DNA from: Ilumatobacteraceae bacterium
Lineage (GTDB): Bacteria; Actinomycetota; Acidimicrobiia; Acidimicrobiales; Ilumatobacteraceae
Direction: 5' to 3'
Length of the DNA stretch: 64,000 nucleotides
NCBI GenBank assembly: GCA_024643255.1
Contig: JAHENF010000008.1
Coordinates: forward strand, 1-64,000
Shown here: one piece after another, positions 10,322 through 17,733 of the stretch
Numbering within the stretch: position 1 is the first letter of the stretch
How the letters are laid out: each line of letters opens with the position of its first letter
Position numbers and translations under genes: made by a program
The notes under the pieces: model-generated
Database searches by the model: none
What the model was told of the DNA's origin: nothing
What the model saw: the letters and a program-made list of their open reading frames with translations, nothing else

Positions 10322-11149
10322 ATGAGCGCAACGACGAGCGGAACGACGAACGCCATCATCGATGGCACGAGCCACGCACGCAGGGGCCGTCGCGTCGCCA
10401 TGGCCGCGCTGAGCCTGCTCGCCGTCGGATCGTTGCTGCCGATCGGCGGTGCCGCCGGCACGGTGCACGCACTGCACGTGCAGGGCGACGACGACGTGGC
10501 CACCGGCCCGCCGCCGACCCCACCGTCGACCGACAACTACGTCACGACGACGACCGCAGCGCAGCGCTCGCTCGACGTCTCGGCCATCTCACCCACGTGC
10601 ATCCGCAACGTGCCGTACATCAGCTACACGATCGTGCCCCAGGGCTTCACGTCAACCGGCCCGGCCACGCTCACGTTCTCCGACGTCGACGGGAACTTCG
10701 TCAATCAGGTCGTCGTCCCGACGCTCTCCGGCCAGATCATCTACCCGGGAGCGGTCGCCGGGCCCGGTGGCGACGGCGTCGACTGGCCCGGCTGGAAACT
10801 GGCCGACGACGGCATCTCGTGGATCGTCGATCCCAGCGACGCGATCCTGCGCGAGGGCCTCACGATCACCGTCGAGGTCGGCTCGACCACGGCGACCACG
10901 ACGATCGACTACGTGGCCAGTGGGTCGGGGTGCGCGAACCCACCGGAGGCCACACCGCCGACCACCGATCCCCGATGCGTCCCCGGACAGAACAACGACG
11001 CAACGCCCGCCGACGACTGCTCCCTCGCCTCGACCGGCGGCGGCCCCGGCAACACCCTGGTCATCGGGGCACTCGCCGTACTCGCCGGCCTGCTGACACT
11101 CGCGACGTCTCGCCGACGCCGCCCGGACCTCACCCCTGAAGAACGCTGA
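10322..11149 (+). CDS. Secreted surface protein with LASTG (sortase E-type) signal
   Basis: The 275-residue protein has an N-terminal signal sequence: an Arg-rich start, then a hydrophobic stretch ending near AGTVHA, about residue 50. A Thr/Pro linker follows, then a compact beta-rich domain (about 75-200) with cysteines in SPTCIRN and GSGCANP. The tail carries further Cys (DPRCVPG, ADDCS) and ends LASTGGGPGNTLVIGALAVL plus RRRR. LAxTG is the motif preferred by class E sortases of high-GC actinobacteria, as in Streptomyces chaplins. The RBS is GGCGGA, 3 nt before the ATG. It lies directly downstream of the DUF4012 gene but has its own hairpin-bearing leader. The central domain is not recognised. 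Confidence 0.75.
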   Translation: MSATTSGTTNAIIDGTSHARRGRRVAMAALSLLAVGSLLPIGGAAGTVHALHVQGDDDVATGPPPTPPSTDNYVTTTTAAQRSLDVSAISPTCIRNVPYISYTIVPQGFTSTGPATLTFSDVDGNFVNQVVVPTLSGQIIYPGAVAGPGGDGVDWPGWKLADDGISWIVDPSDAILREGLTITVEVGSTTATTTIDYVASGSGCANPPEATPPTTDPRCVPGQNNDATPADDCSLASTGGGPGNTLVIGALAVLAGLLTLATSRRRRPDLTPEER

Positions 11150-11213
11150 ACCCAGGTCACCACCACGGTTGCCCACGACGGTTCACCACACAATCTCCAC
11201 CGCTCGGAGGTTT

Positions 11214-11247
11214 CAGCGCCGGACTCTCACCCCAGGGTCCGGCGCTG
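11214..11247 (+). terminator. Hairpin after the LASTG protein gene
   Basis: CAGCGCCGGAC (11214-11224) pairs perfectly with GTCCGGCGCTG (11237-11247) across a 12-nt loop, 65 nt after the stop codon. It separates this gene from the convergent VOC gene. No U-tract is present. Confidence 0.6.
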
Positions 11248-11320
11248 TCGCGTCCGGACTCGGGTCACTGGACGCCTCAGCGAGTCAGCCGTACAGGCCG
11301 CGGCCTCGCGAGCGTCGGTC

Positions 11321-12037
11321 TTAGGGCGTCATGAGCGCAACGGGCAGGCCGAGGCCGACATCGTTGCGGATCGTCGCGATACGACGTCCGGGCTGCACGG
11401 CGTCCTTCGGCGAGGAGATCCGATCGTCACCGAGCAGCGCACAGGCGGCATCGAGGTCGTCGACGTTGACGACGAGTCCCCAGAACGCGGCCGGACCATC
11501 GGGCACCTCGGGGCGCTCGACGAGTTCCACGATCAGGCCGCCGGAACCGATGCGGTGGAATCCCTGGCGCATCGAGCCGACCTCACGGATGCGCTTGAGT
11601 TCACAGCCCGTCGCCTCGGCGATCGCCGCGCTCGTACGGTCGAGTTGCGACGTCATCACCACGACGTGATCGAGGCCGATCGCACCCAGACGATGCTCGG
11701 CATACACGGGATGACCGACAGGAGCGACCTCGGTCGGCAGACCGTCGATCGAAAAGATGTTGCTCGACGACGGGTTCTGCGACACGTTCGAAGATGCGCT
11801 CGGCGACAGCTCGGCGTCGATGCCACTCAGCGTCCAACCGGTGATGCCGGACGGACCGGCGACCTCATCGTTGCCGTCGTCGCGGTCATGGCCCGCGGAC
11901 GACCCCGGGTCAGAACGGGCGATGCGCAGGCAGGTGCCGTGGAGTGGAACGAGACCGTCGTCGCCGACGACCAGACCAAGCGATCGCCAGGCGTCGGGGT
12001 CACCCGACACCGTGAGCCACTCGACTCGGGGGCTCAC
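11321..12037 (-). CDS. VOC (glyoxalase-fold) superfamily protein
   Basis: The 238-residue protein contains a glyoxalase/VOC-like half around residues 115-238. It reads GAIGLDHVVVMTSQLDRTSAAI, then RQGFHRIGSGGLIVELVERPE and FWGLVVNVDDLDAACALLG. These have the paired beta-alpha-beta-beta-beta signature with possible metal ligands (H in GLDHVVV, E in IVELVE). The N-terminal ~110 residues are poorly conserved and acidic/serine-rich. Family members are metal-dependent lyases, dioxygenases or resistance proteins, and no substrate can be assigned. The upstream neighbour on the same strand is bL37 (36 bp away), which may share a promoter. The start is uncertain. Confidence 0.65.
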   Translation of the reverse strand: MSPRVEWLTVSGDPDAWRSLGLVVGDDGLVPLHGTCLRIARSDPGSSAGHDRDDGNDEVAGPSGITGWTLSGIDAELSPSASSNVSQNPSSSNIFSIDGLPTEVAPVGHPVYAEHRLGAIGLDHVVVMTSQLDRTSAAIAEATGCELKRIREVGSMRQGFHRIGSGGLIVELVERPEVPDGPAAFWGLVVNVDDLDAACALLGDDRISSPKDAVQPGRRIATIRNDVGLGLPVALMTP

Positions 12038-12073
12038 GATGCGATGACGACTACCGACGCGTCAGAATTCGGA

Positions 12074-12160
12074 TCAGCCGCGGCCCATGTTGGGGCGCTT
12101 GCCATGATTCGCCTTCGAGCGGCGCATCTTGGCCTTCTTCTTCTTGGTCTTCTTCGACAT
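12074..12160 (-). CDS. bL37-type small ribosomal protein (28 aa)
   Basis: This 28-codon gene runs from ATG 12160 to TGA 12074. It encodes a very basic peptide: a Lys-rich start (SKKTKKKKAK), then SKANHGKRPN and a GRG end. The SKANHGKRPN block is the hallmark of bL37, the ~24-residue protein found in mycobacterial 50S subunits near the peptidyl-transferase region. Small size, composition and conserved block together make a chance frame unlikely. The flanks are the VOC gene (same strand) and the divergent serine hydrolase gene. An ORF this short is often missed in annotation. Confidence 0.85.
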   Translation of the reverse strand: MSKKTKKKKAKMRRSKANHGKRPNMGRG

Positions 12161-12282
12161 AGGCCCGCAATGCTACGCCGCCTCAGGCCCGACCCCAACG
12201 AGACGGTGGTCTTTCCGGACCGCAATCCGGCGGTGGCGCTCCGAAGCGGGTGGCCCGGTGGAGCACCGCTACGTTGCCGAAC

Positions 12283-13461
12283 ATGTCGAACAACGAGATC
12301 CCCGTCCACGGCACCGTCGCTCCAGGCTTCGAAGCGGTACGGACCGCCTTCGAGGCCAACTTCGCGACCCAGGGCGACGTCGGCGCGTCGGTCGCGATCA
12401 CGATCGGCGGCGACACCGTCGTCGACCTCTGGGGCGGCACGGCGACGTTCGACGGCCCTGACGACGACGAAGCCGGGGTCCCCGGCGTCGAAGGCGACTG
12501 GCAGGAGGACACGATCATCAACGTCTGGTCGACCACCAAGACGATGGCTGCACTGTGCTGCCTGATGCTCGCCGACCGGGGCGAACTCGACCTCTACGCA
12601 CCGATCGCCACCTACTGGCCCGAGTTCGCCGCGAACGGAAAAGAGGCCGTCGCCACGCGCCACGTGCTCAGCCACACCGCCGGACTGTCGGGCTGGGACG
12701 AGCCGCTCACGATGTTCGACCTCCTCGACCACGACAAGCTCGTCACGCTCCATGCCGCCCAGGCTCCGTGGTGGGAGCCGGGAACGAAGTCGGGCTATCA
12801 CGCGATCAGCCAGGGCTATCTCCTCGGCGAGATCGTCAAGCGCGTCGACGGGCGGACACTCGGCACGTTCTTCGCCGAGGAGGTCGCCGGCCCACTCGGC
12901 GCCGACTTCCACATCGGCACACCGCCCGAGTGCGACGCGCGCGTGGCGCGGGTCATCCCGCCGACGTCGCCGCTCACCGCTGCCGACGCCGACCCTGGCT
13001 CGATCGCGATGCGCACGTTCGGCAATCCGGCACTCGGCGCCGAATTCTCCTGGCGCAAGGACTGGCGGCGCGCCGAGATCCCCGCCGCCGGCGGCCACGG
13101 CAACGCCCGCTCGGTGGCGCTCTGCCACACCCCGACCGCGTGCGGGGGAACCGCCCGCGGTGTGACCCTCCTGTCGGAGGAGGGCGTCGCCAGGATCTTC
13201 GACGTGCAGTACGAGGGCCCCGACTACAACCTCCCGCTCCCCCTCAAGCTCGGGATGGGCTACGGCCTGCCGGGCGAGATGATGCCGGTGCCCAACCCCC
13301 GCACCTGCTTCTGGGGCGGCTGGGGTGGATCGCTCGCCATCATCGACGTCGACGCCCAGATGAGCTTCAGCTACGTGATGAACAGAATGGGTGAGGGCAC
13401 CACCGGTGACCTGCGCGGCGCCGGGCTCCTCCTCGCCGCGTACGGCGCGATGATGAGCTGA
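12283..13461 (+). CDS. Beta-lactamase-family serine hydrolase (class C / EstB-like esterase)
   Basis: The frame is open from 12250. ATG 12283 (MSNNEIPVHG) is the more natural start, giving 392 residues without a signal peptide. The SxxK nucleophile motif is STTK (about 83-86). The family block LSHTAGLSGW follows, then SGYHAISQGYLLGEIV (Tyr motif) and a C-terminal WGGWGGSLAIIDVDAQ strand in place of KTG. These are typical of cytosolic EstB-type esterases and related hydrolases rather than of true antibiotic-degrading beta-lactamases. The substrate is unknown. The gene is convergent with the PEP-utilising gene to its right. Confidence 0.85.
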   Translation: MSNNEIPVHGTVAPGFEAVRTAFEANFATQGDVGASVAITIGGDTVVDLWGGTATFDGPDDDEAGVPGVEGDWQEDTIINVWSTTKTMAALCCLMLADRGELDLYAPIATYWPEFAANGKEAVATRHVLSHTAGLSGWDEPLTMFDLLDHDKLVTLHAAQAPWWEPGTKSGYHAISQGYLLGEIVKRVDGRTLGTFFAEEVAGPLGADFHIGTPPECDARVARVIPPTSPLTAADADPGSIAMRTFGNPALGAEFSWRKDWRRAEIPAAGGHGNARSVALCHTPTACGGTARGVTLLSEEGVARIFDVQYEGPDYNLPLPLKLGMGYGLPGEMMPVPNPRTCFWGGWGGSLAIIDVDAQMSFSYVMNRMGEGTTGDLRGAGLLLAAYGAMMS

Positions 13462-13584
13462 GCCCGTCACCCGCGACGTCCCCTTACGGCCTCGACCCCC
13501 GAAATTCGGCTGTCAACGCGCGCTGAGCGGGCAGATCCAGGCATTTTTCGGCGGTTGTCGGGTGTCTCGGGTGTCGCCGGCCAG

Positions 13585-15336
13585 TCAGGGCATCGAGATG
13601 ATCGTGACGGTGCCGGTGTCGCCGTTGACCTCGATCGTGGCGCCGTCGGGGATCCGCTTGGTCGCATCGAGCGCCGAGACCACGCACGGGATGCCCAGTT
13701 CGCGGCTCACGATGATGGCGTGGCTGAGCGGCGCGCCGACATCGACCACCACCCCGGACGCCGGCACGAACAGCGGGGTCCACGACGGATCGGTGATCGG
13801 CGCGACGAGGATGTCGCCGGGCTCCAGCGCCGTCGGGTCGTGGGAGTCGAGCACCACACGGGCGATCCCCCTCGCCACGCCGGGACACCCAGGCACCCCT
13901 TGCACGACCTCGCCGGCGGTGACCGCGGTGATCACGGCAGCATCCCGGCGCGGGTACGTGCTCATGTCGGGCCGTCCACCGTGGAAGAGGAAGGGCTCCT
14001 GCAGCGCCGTCACCTCGTCGAGCAATGCTTCGCGGTCGGCCAGCACCGGCGTGAACTTGCCCGGGTCGTCGATCGCCTCGAGCAGTTCGTCGCGGGTGAG
14101 CAGGCCGAAGTCGTTCACCTTGTGGAACGTGCCGTCGGCCACGCGCCGCCGACCGAACTCGTTGTAGGAGACCCGCAACTCCTGGACGAGCTTGATGTTG
14201 TTCGTCTTGGTCCGCTCCCGGCCCGGCATGAACACGGTCGCCGCGTGCAGTGCCGCCTGGAACTGCGCCTGCGTCTCGGGATCGCCGTCGAGCATCGCCG
14301 TGATCTCGGCGCCGATCGCCTCCCGTTCCGCAGCCCGGTCGGCGTTGTGCAGCTTGGGCGCGGCAGCCGCATCCGACAACCGCATGCGATCGATCGCCGC
14401 CAGCGCGAGGTCGGGTTCGGTCTCCCACGTCGGGCAGCGGGTCTCCCACTCGTTGGGACCGCGACAGCCGTAGCGCAGTGTGAAGTCGTCGAAGGCCTCG
14501 AGGAACGTCGTGGCGTCAGGGCTGTCGCTCGCCAGCAGGCGCTCGTGCAGCCCCGCGTACCCGGCGTCGAACATCGCGTTGAGATCGGCGGAGCCTGCCG
14601 CGATCCGTCCCAGGTCCCACATCTTCATCGCCGGAGCCGCCGACTCGACGTCACCGAGACCAGCGAGCAGCTTGAGCACGTCGGTCGGGCGCCCGACTGC
14701 GTTGCACACACCCGTGATGATCCCGATCGGCAGCGTCGCCAGGAACGAGATGTAGATGTGTTCGGTGAACAGCATCTCGAAGTACTCGTCTGCGAGGCCG
14801 AGCGCGCGCTCGATCAACTCCCGGTCCGACATCGCGGTGAGGTCGGGACGGTTGGCGCGCAGCTCGTTCATCAACTGCTCGTGACGCAGCACGTCGGGCA
14901 GGTCGGGGGTGGTGAGCACCCAGCCGAACGTCTCACCGATCTTCTCGGTCAGCTCCGGGCGATCGAAGCCCGGCTTGACCACGAACTCCGGCACGCCCGG
15001 CGCGTCACCGAAGAAGGAATCATCGATGTCCTTCGCCGTCATGCCCGGCGCGCGGTGGCCGAGCATCCGCAGCGCGCTCGCGTTGAGGTACCCGTACCCA
15101 CCCGTGACGCCGAGGAACACGCACTCGTCGTCAGGCAGTTCATCGGGTGTCATCACGCCCATGCGGTAGTAGGCGTTTCGAAATCCCATCTCCGAACCGC
15201 CGAGCCCACCGGAGTGCTGGAAGTACGAGAACGACAACGGCGCCACCGGATCGGGGAACACCTCACCGATGTTTGCTCGGGTGTAGAAGTTCCACTCCTC
15301 GCTCAGATCGGTCTCGACCAACCACTTGTCCACCAT
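13585..15336 (-). CDS. PEP-utilising (phosphohistidine swivel) domain protein without ATP-grasp
   Basis: The 583-residue protein ends in a swivelling phosphohistidine domain: VVVDVGAPLSHAIIVSRELGIPCVV (about 530-555), with the conserved His in LSHA. In PEP synthase, PPDK and rifampin phosphotransferase this His shuttles phosphate from an N-terminal ATP-grasp domain. Here the N-terminal ~480 residues show no ATP-grasp nucleotide-binding motifs. They resemble the helical central region of such proteins (CRGPNEWETRCPTWE, TKTNNIKLVQELRVSYNEFG). The protein is therefore either a partner of a separate phosphotransferase or a repurposed swivel protein. It lies downstream of the PHP gene on the same strand, separated by a palindrome. 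Confidence 0.75.
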   Translation of the reverse strand: MVDKWLVETDLSEEWNFYTRANIGEVFPDPVAPLSFSYFQHSGGLGGSEMGFRNAYYRMGVMTPDELPDDECVFLGVTGGYGYLNASALRMLGHRAPGMTAKDIDDSFFGDAPGVPEFVVKPGFDRPELTEKIGETFGWVLTTPDLPDVLRHEQLMNELRANRPDLTAMSDRELIERALGLADEYFEMLFTEHIYISFLATLPIGIITGVCNAVGRPTDVLKLLAGLGDVESAAPAMKMWDLGRIAAGSADLNAMFDAGYAGLHERLLASDSPDATTFLEAFDDFTLRYGCRGPNEWETRCPTWETEPDLALAAIDRMRLSDAAAAPKLHNADRAAEREAIGAEITAMLDGDPETQAQFQAALHAATVFMPGRERTKTNNIKLVQELRVSYNEFGRRRVADGTFHKVNDFGLLTRDELLEAIDDPGKFTPVLADREALLDEVTALQEPFLFHGGRPDMSTYPRRDAAVITAVTAGEVVQGVPGCPGVARGIARVVLDSHDPTALEPGDILVAPITDPSWTPLFVPASGVVVDVGAPLSHAIIVSRELGIPCVVSALDATKRIPDGATIEVNGDTGTVTIISMP

Positions 15337-15391
15337 CTCGAACCCCCAGTCCGTCGTGACGTGCGCAGCGACAGTAGCGCACGCGCGGACA

Positions 15392-15420
15392 TGAGAAGCG
15401 GGGTCAGACCCCGCGTCTCA
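15392..15420 (-). terminator. GGGTC-core palindrome at the 3' end of the PHP gene
   Basis: TGAGAAGCGGGGTC-A-GACCCCGCGTCTCA forms a 14-bp stem with a single mismatch. It begins 6 bp beyond the stop codon of the minus-strand PHP gene. It is one of five related palindromes in the window. Confidence 0.65.
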
Positions 15421-15425
15421 GCAGT

Positions 15426-16463
15426 TCAGGCGGTGGTCCAGGCGAGGAGTTCATCGACCGGCATCGTGTTGATGATGCGGTCGAGCGGCACCGCTCGTTC
15501 GGCGGCGCGGTCACAGCCGAGCGCCTGCCATTCGAGCTGGCCGGTCGCGTGCGCGTCGGTGTCGATCGAGAACCAGCAGCCGAACTCGATCGCCACGTCG
15601 AGCAACTCGCGCGGCGGGTCGAGCCGCTCGGGGCGACAGTTGATCTCCACGGCGGTCCCGAACTGGGCGCAGGCGGCGAACACGTAGTCGGCGTCGAATT
15701 CCGACGGCGGGCGCTTGCCGATCATGCGGCCGGTGCAGTGGCCGAGGATGTCGACGTGCGGCGACGCGACGGCGATCAGCATGCGTTCCGTCATCTGCTT
15801 GCTGTCCATGCGCAACTTGGAATGGACGCTCGCGACGACCACGTCGAGACGCTCCAGCATGTGATCGGCGAGGTCGAGCGATCCATCCTCGAGGATGTCG
15901 ACCTCCATGCCCGAGAGGATCCTGAAGTCGTGGCCGGCTGCCGCAATGTCGGCGTTGATGGCGGCGATCTGATCGAGCTGCTCGGTGAGACGTTGTTCGT
16001 TCAGGCCGTGCGCGATCGTGAGGCGCGCCGAGTGGTCGGTCTGCACCATGTACTCGTGACCGATTGCGATCGCCGTCGCCGCCATCGCGTCGATCGGCGC
16101 GCCGCCGTCGCTCCACGTGGAATGCAGATGGCAGTCACCCTTGAGCGCATCGCGGTACACCTGGCCCTTCGGCGTGATCGGCACCTGCGACTCGGCCTCG
16201 ATCTTCGTGAGGTACGCAGGATCGCGGCCGGCGAGTGCATCGGCGATCACCCCGGCGGTCGACGAACCGAGGCCGTCGATGTCGGTCAACGTGCCCGCCG
16301 CCGCTCGCTGCGCGAGTTCGTCTGGCGCCGTCGTACGAACCACATCGAGCGCCCGGACGAACGCCTTGGACTTGAAGCCGCTCTCGTGCGCCCGGTCGAG
16401 GCAGTGGATCACCCGCAGGATCGCCTGCTCGGGCGTCATCTCACTCGACACGTCTCCGACCAT
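15426..16463 (-). CDS. PHP-domain phosphoesterase with helix-hairpin-helix (PolX C-terminal-like)
   Basis: The frame extends upstream to 16649, but the added sequence covers the inverted-repeat element. ATG 16463 (MVGDVSSEMTPEQ, 345 aa) or ATG 16442 is preferred. Residues ~1-90 form a helical and HhH-like region (LTDIDGLGSSTAGVIADAL) as in DNA polymerase X. The PHP domain then has KGDCHLHSTWSDG (about 108-120), QTDHSARLTIAHG, GMEVDILEDG, VASVHSK, LGHCTG, EINCRPER and SIDTDAHA. These cover all the His/Asp metal ligands of PHP phosphoesterases. The likely reaction is a metal-dependent phosphoester hydrolysis; the substrate could be nucleic acid or histidinol-phosphate-like. It is the first gene of a minus-strand pair. 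Confidence 0.85.
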   Translation of the reverse strand: MVGDVSSEMTPEQAILRVIHCLDRAHESGFKSKAFVRALDVVRTTAPDELAQRAAAGTLTDIDGLGSSTAGVIADALAGRDPAYLTKIEAESQVPITPKGQVYRDALKGDCHLHSTWSDGGAPIDAMAATAIAIGHEYMVQTDHSARLTIAHGLNEQRLTEQLDQIAAINADIAAAGHDFRILSGMEVDILEDGSLDLADHMLERLDVVVASVHSKLRMDSKQMTERMLIAVASPHVDILGHCTGRMIGKRPPSEFDADYVFAACAQFGTAVEINCRPERLDPPRELLDVAIEFGCWFSIDTDAHATGQLEWQALGCDRAAERAVPLDRIINTMPVDELLAWTTA

Positions 16464-16530
16464 CGGGACGATCGTAGCTGGGCCCCGAGTGCGCCACCGC
16501 TGCCCGGCCGCAACCTCCGCGCGGGCGTCT

Positions 16531-16585
16531 GCAGTTCTCTGCGGAATACGTCTCGAGGGCCGCAACTCATTCCGCAGAGAACTGC
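16531..16585. repeat. REPIN-like palindromic element, left copy
   Basis: The outer part TGCAGTTCTCTGCGGAAT (16530-16547) is repeated inverted at 16569-16586 as a perfect 18-bp match, with a 21-nt spacer. The whole 55-bp element recurs in reverse orientation at 17613-17667 (49 of 55 positions identical by eye). It lies in the divergent region upstream of the DUF559 gene. Confidence 0.85.
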
Positions 16586-16647
16586 AATCCGTGTCGTCCG
16601 GGCGGTGCGAGTTCCGGTTCGACGGTCGCCGCACCCACTGCAGGGCC

Positions 16648-17583
16648 ATGCGACTCTCCGACTTCGACGACTGGGCCCGCGCTCACCACGGCGTCATCAC
16701 CTTCGAGGCATCCGGACTGTCCCGGGCGTCGTGGTACCGGGCGATTCGTGACGGTGACCTCCTCCAGCTCCACCCATGGGTTGCCCGACTCATCGGAACG
16801 CCTGACACACCCGAGCAGCGGATCATCGCCGGCGTCCTGGCCATCGGCGAGTCGGCACTCGCGTCGCATCGGTCGGCAGCGCGACTCTGGGGTGTACCCC
16901 GACCCGACGATGACCCCGTCGACGTGATCCTCACCGGCGAACGGCGCGACCTACAGCTCACCGATGTCGTGATCCACCGCCCGACCGACCGCGAACGACT
17001 GACTCCGCAACGCCGGTACGGGATCTCGTGCACCAACATCCTGCGCACCCTCATCGACCTGGGCGCCGTCGATCCGGGAGGTGTTCACACCGCCGTCGGT
17101 CACGCGGTCGCGACCCGCCTCGCAACGTTGGAGGCGATCGAAGCTGCCGCCGGTCAGCACGCCCGTCGCGGCCGGAGCGGCATCGTGCCCGTTCGCGATG
17201 CCATCGCGGACTGGTCGATCGACCAGAAGCCTGCCGACTCGATCCTCGAGGTCGTCATGCGCCGCCTCGTCGAGCGATTCCGTCTCCCCGCCGTCGAGTT
17301 CCACCCGGTGATCGAGGGCTACGAGGTCGACTTCCGAGTCGCCGACACCCGAGTGGTCATCGAGTGCGACGGGTGGGCGTATCACGGAGCGATCCGCGAC
17401 AACTTCGAACGCGACCACGAACGAGACGCGCGGCTTGCGGGCGCCGGATGGATCGTTCTGCGTTTCACCTACCGAGCCATCACGACCCGGCCGAAGGCGA
17501 CCGCCGACCGAATACGGGAGGCCCTCGAACGATGGGCGCCGACCGGGGCCGAGTCATCACCGCTCCCGCCGGACGCCGCCTGA
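16648..17583 (+). CDS. AbiEi-like / DUF559 (Vsr-like nuclease fold) protein
   Basis: ATG 16648 gives 311 residues. The N-terminus is a winged-helix region of the AbiEi antitoxin kind: AHHGVITFEASGLSRASWYRAIRDGDLLQLHPWVARLIG. It is followed by the ASHRSAARLWGVP block. The C-terminus (about 215-305) is a DUF559/MTES_1575 domain with YEVDFRVADTRVVIECDGWAYH and RDHERDARLAGAGWIVLRFTY. These give the D-x(~10)-E-x-D core of Vsr/PD-(D/E)XK-type nucleases. Such proteins are abundant in actinobacteria and no function is proven. The gene is framed on both sides by inverted 55-bp palindromic elements, suggesting it moves or is maintained as a unit. Neighbours on either side are unrelated housekeeping genes. 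Confidence 0.8.
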   Translation: MRLSDFDDWARAHHGVITFEASGLSRASWYRAIRDGDLLQLHPWVARLIGTPDTPEQRIIAGVLAIGESALASHRSAARLWGVPRPDDDPVDVILTGERRDLQLTDVVIHRPTDRERLTPQRRYGISCTNILRTLIDLGAVDPGGVHTAVGHAVATRLATLEAIEAAAGQHARRGRSGIVPVRDAIADWSIDQKPADSILEVVMRRLVERFRLPAVEFHPVIEGYEVDFRVADTRVVIECDGWAYHGAIRDNFERDHERDARLAGAGWIVLRFTYRAITTRPKATADRIREALERWAPTGAESSPLPPDAA

Positions 17584-17612
17584 ACAATCGAATCGCCCGA
17601 GCGGACCCGCAC

Positions 17613-17667
17613 GCAATTCCGTGCGGAATGAGTTGTATCCCTCGAGACGTATTCCGCAGAGAACTGC
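17613..17667. repeat. REPIN-like palindromic element, right copy (inverted)
   Basis: This is the reverse complement of the 16531-16585 element. The outer 29 bp are identical, and six mismatches fall in the centre and inner arm. The inner arm is degraded, so its own palindrome is imperfect. It starts 30 bp after the stop of the DUF559 gene and ends 66 bp before ychF. Confidence 0.85.
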
Positions 17668-17733
17668 CGGACCCGGACCCCGGGGCAGCGCCGGGCGAGG
17701 TCGCGGCTCGGGGTCGGTAGCCTCGGGCGGCTC

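Noticed and set aside
12283-13461. The serine hydrolase as an antibiotic-resistance beta-lactamase
   Set aside because: It lacks a signal peptide and the KTG triad element, and has the WGG end typical of EstB-like esterases.
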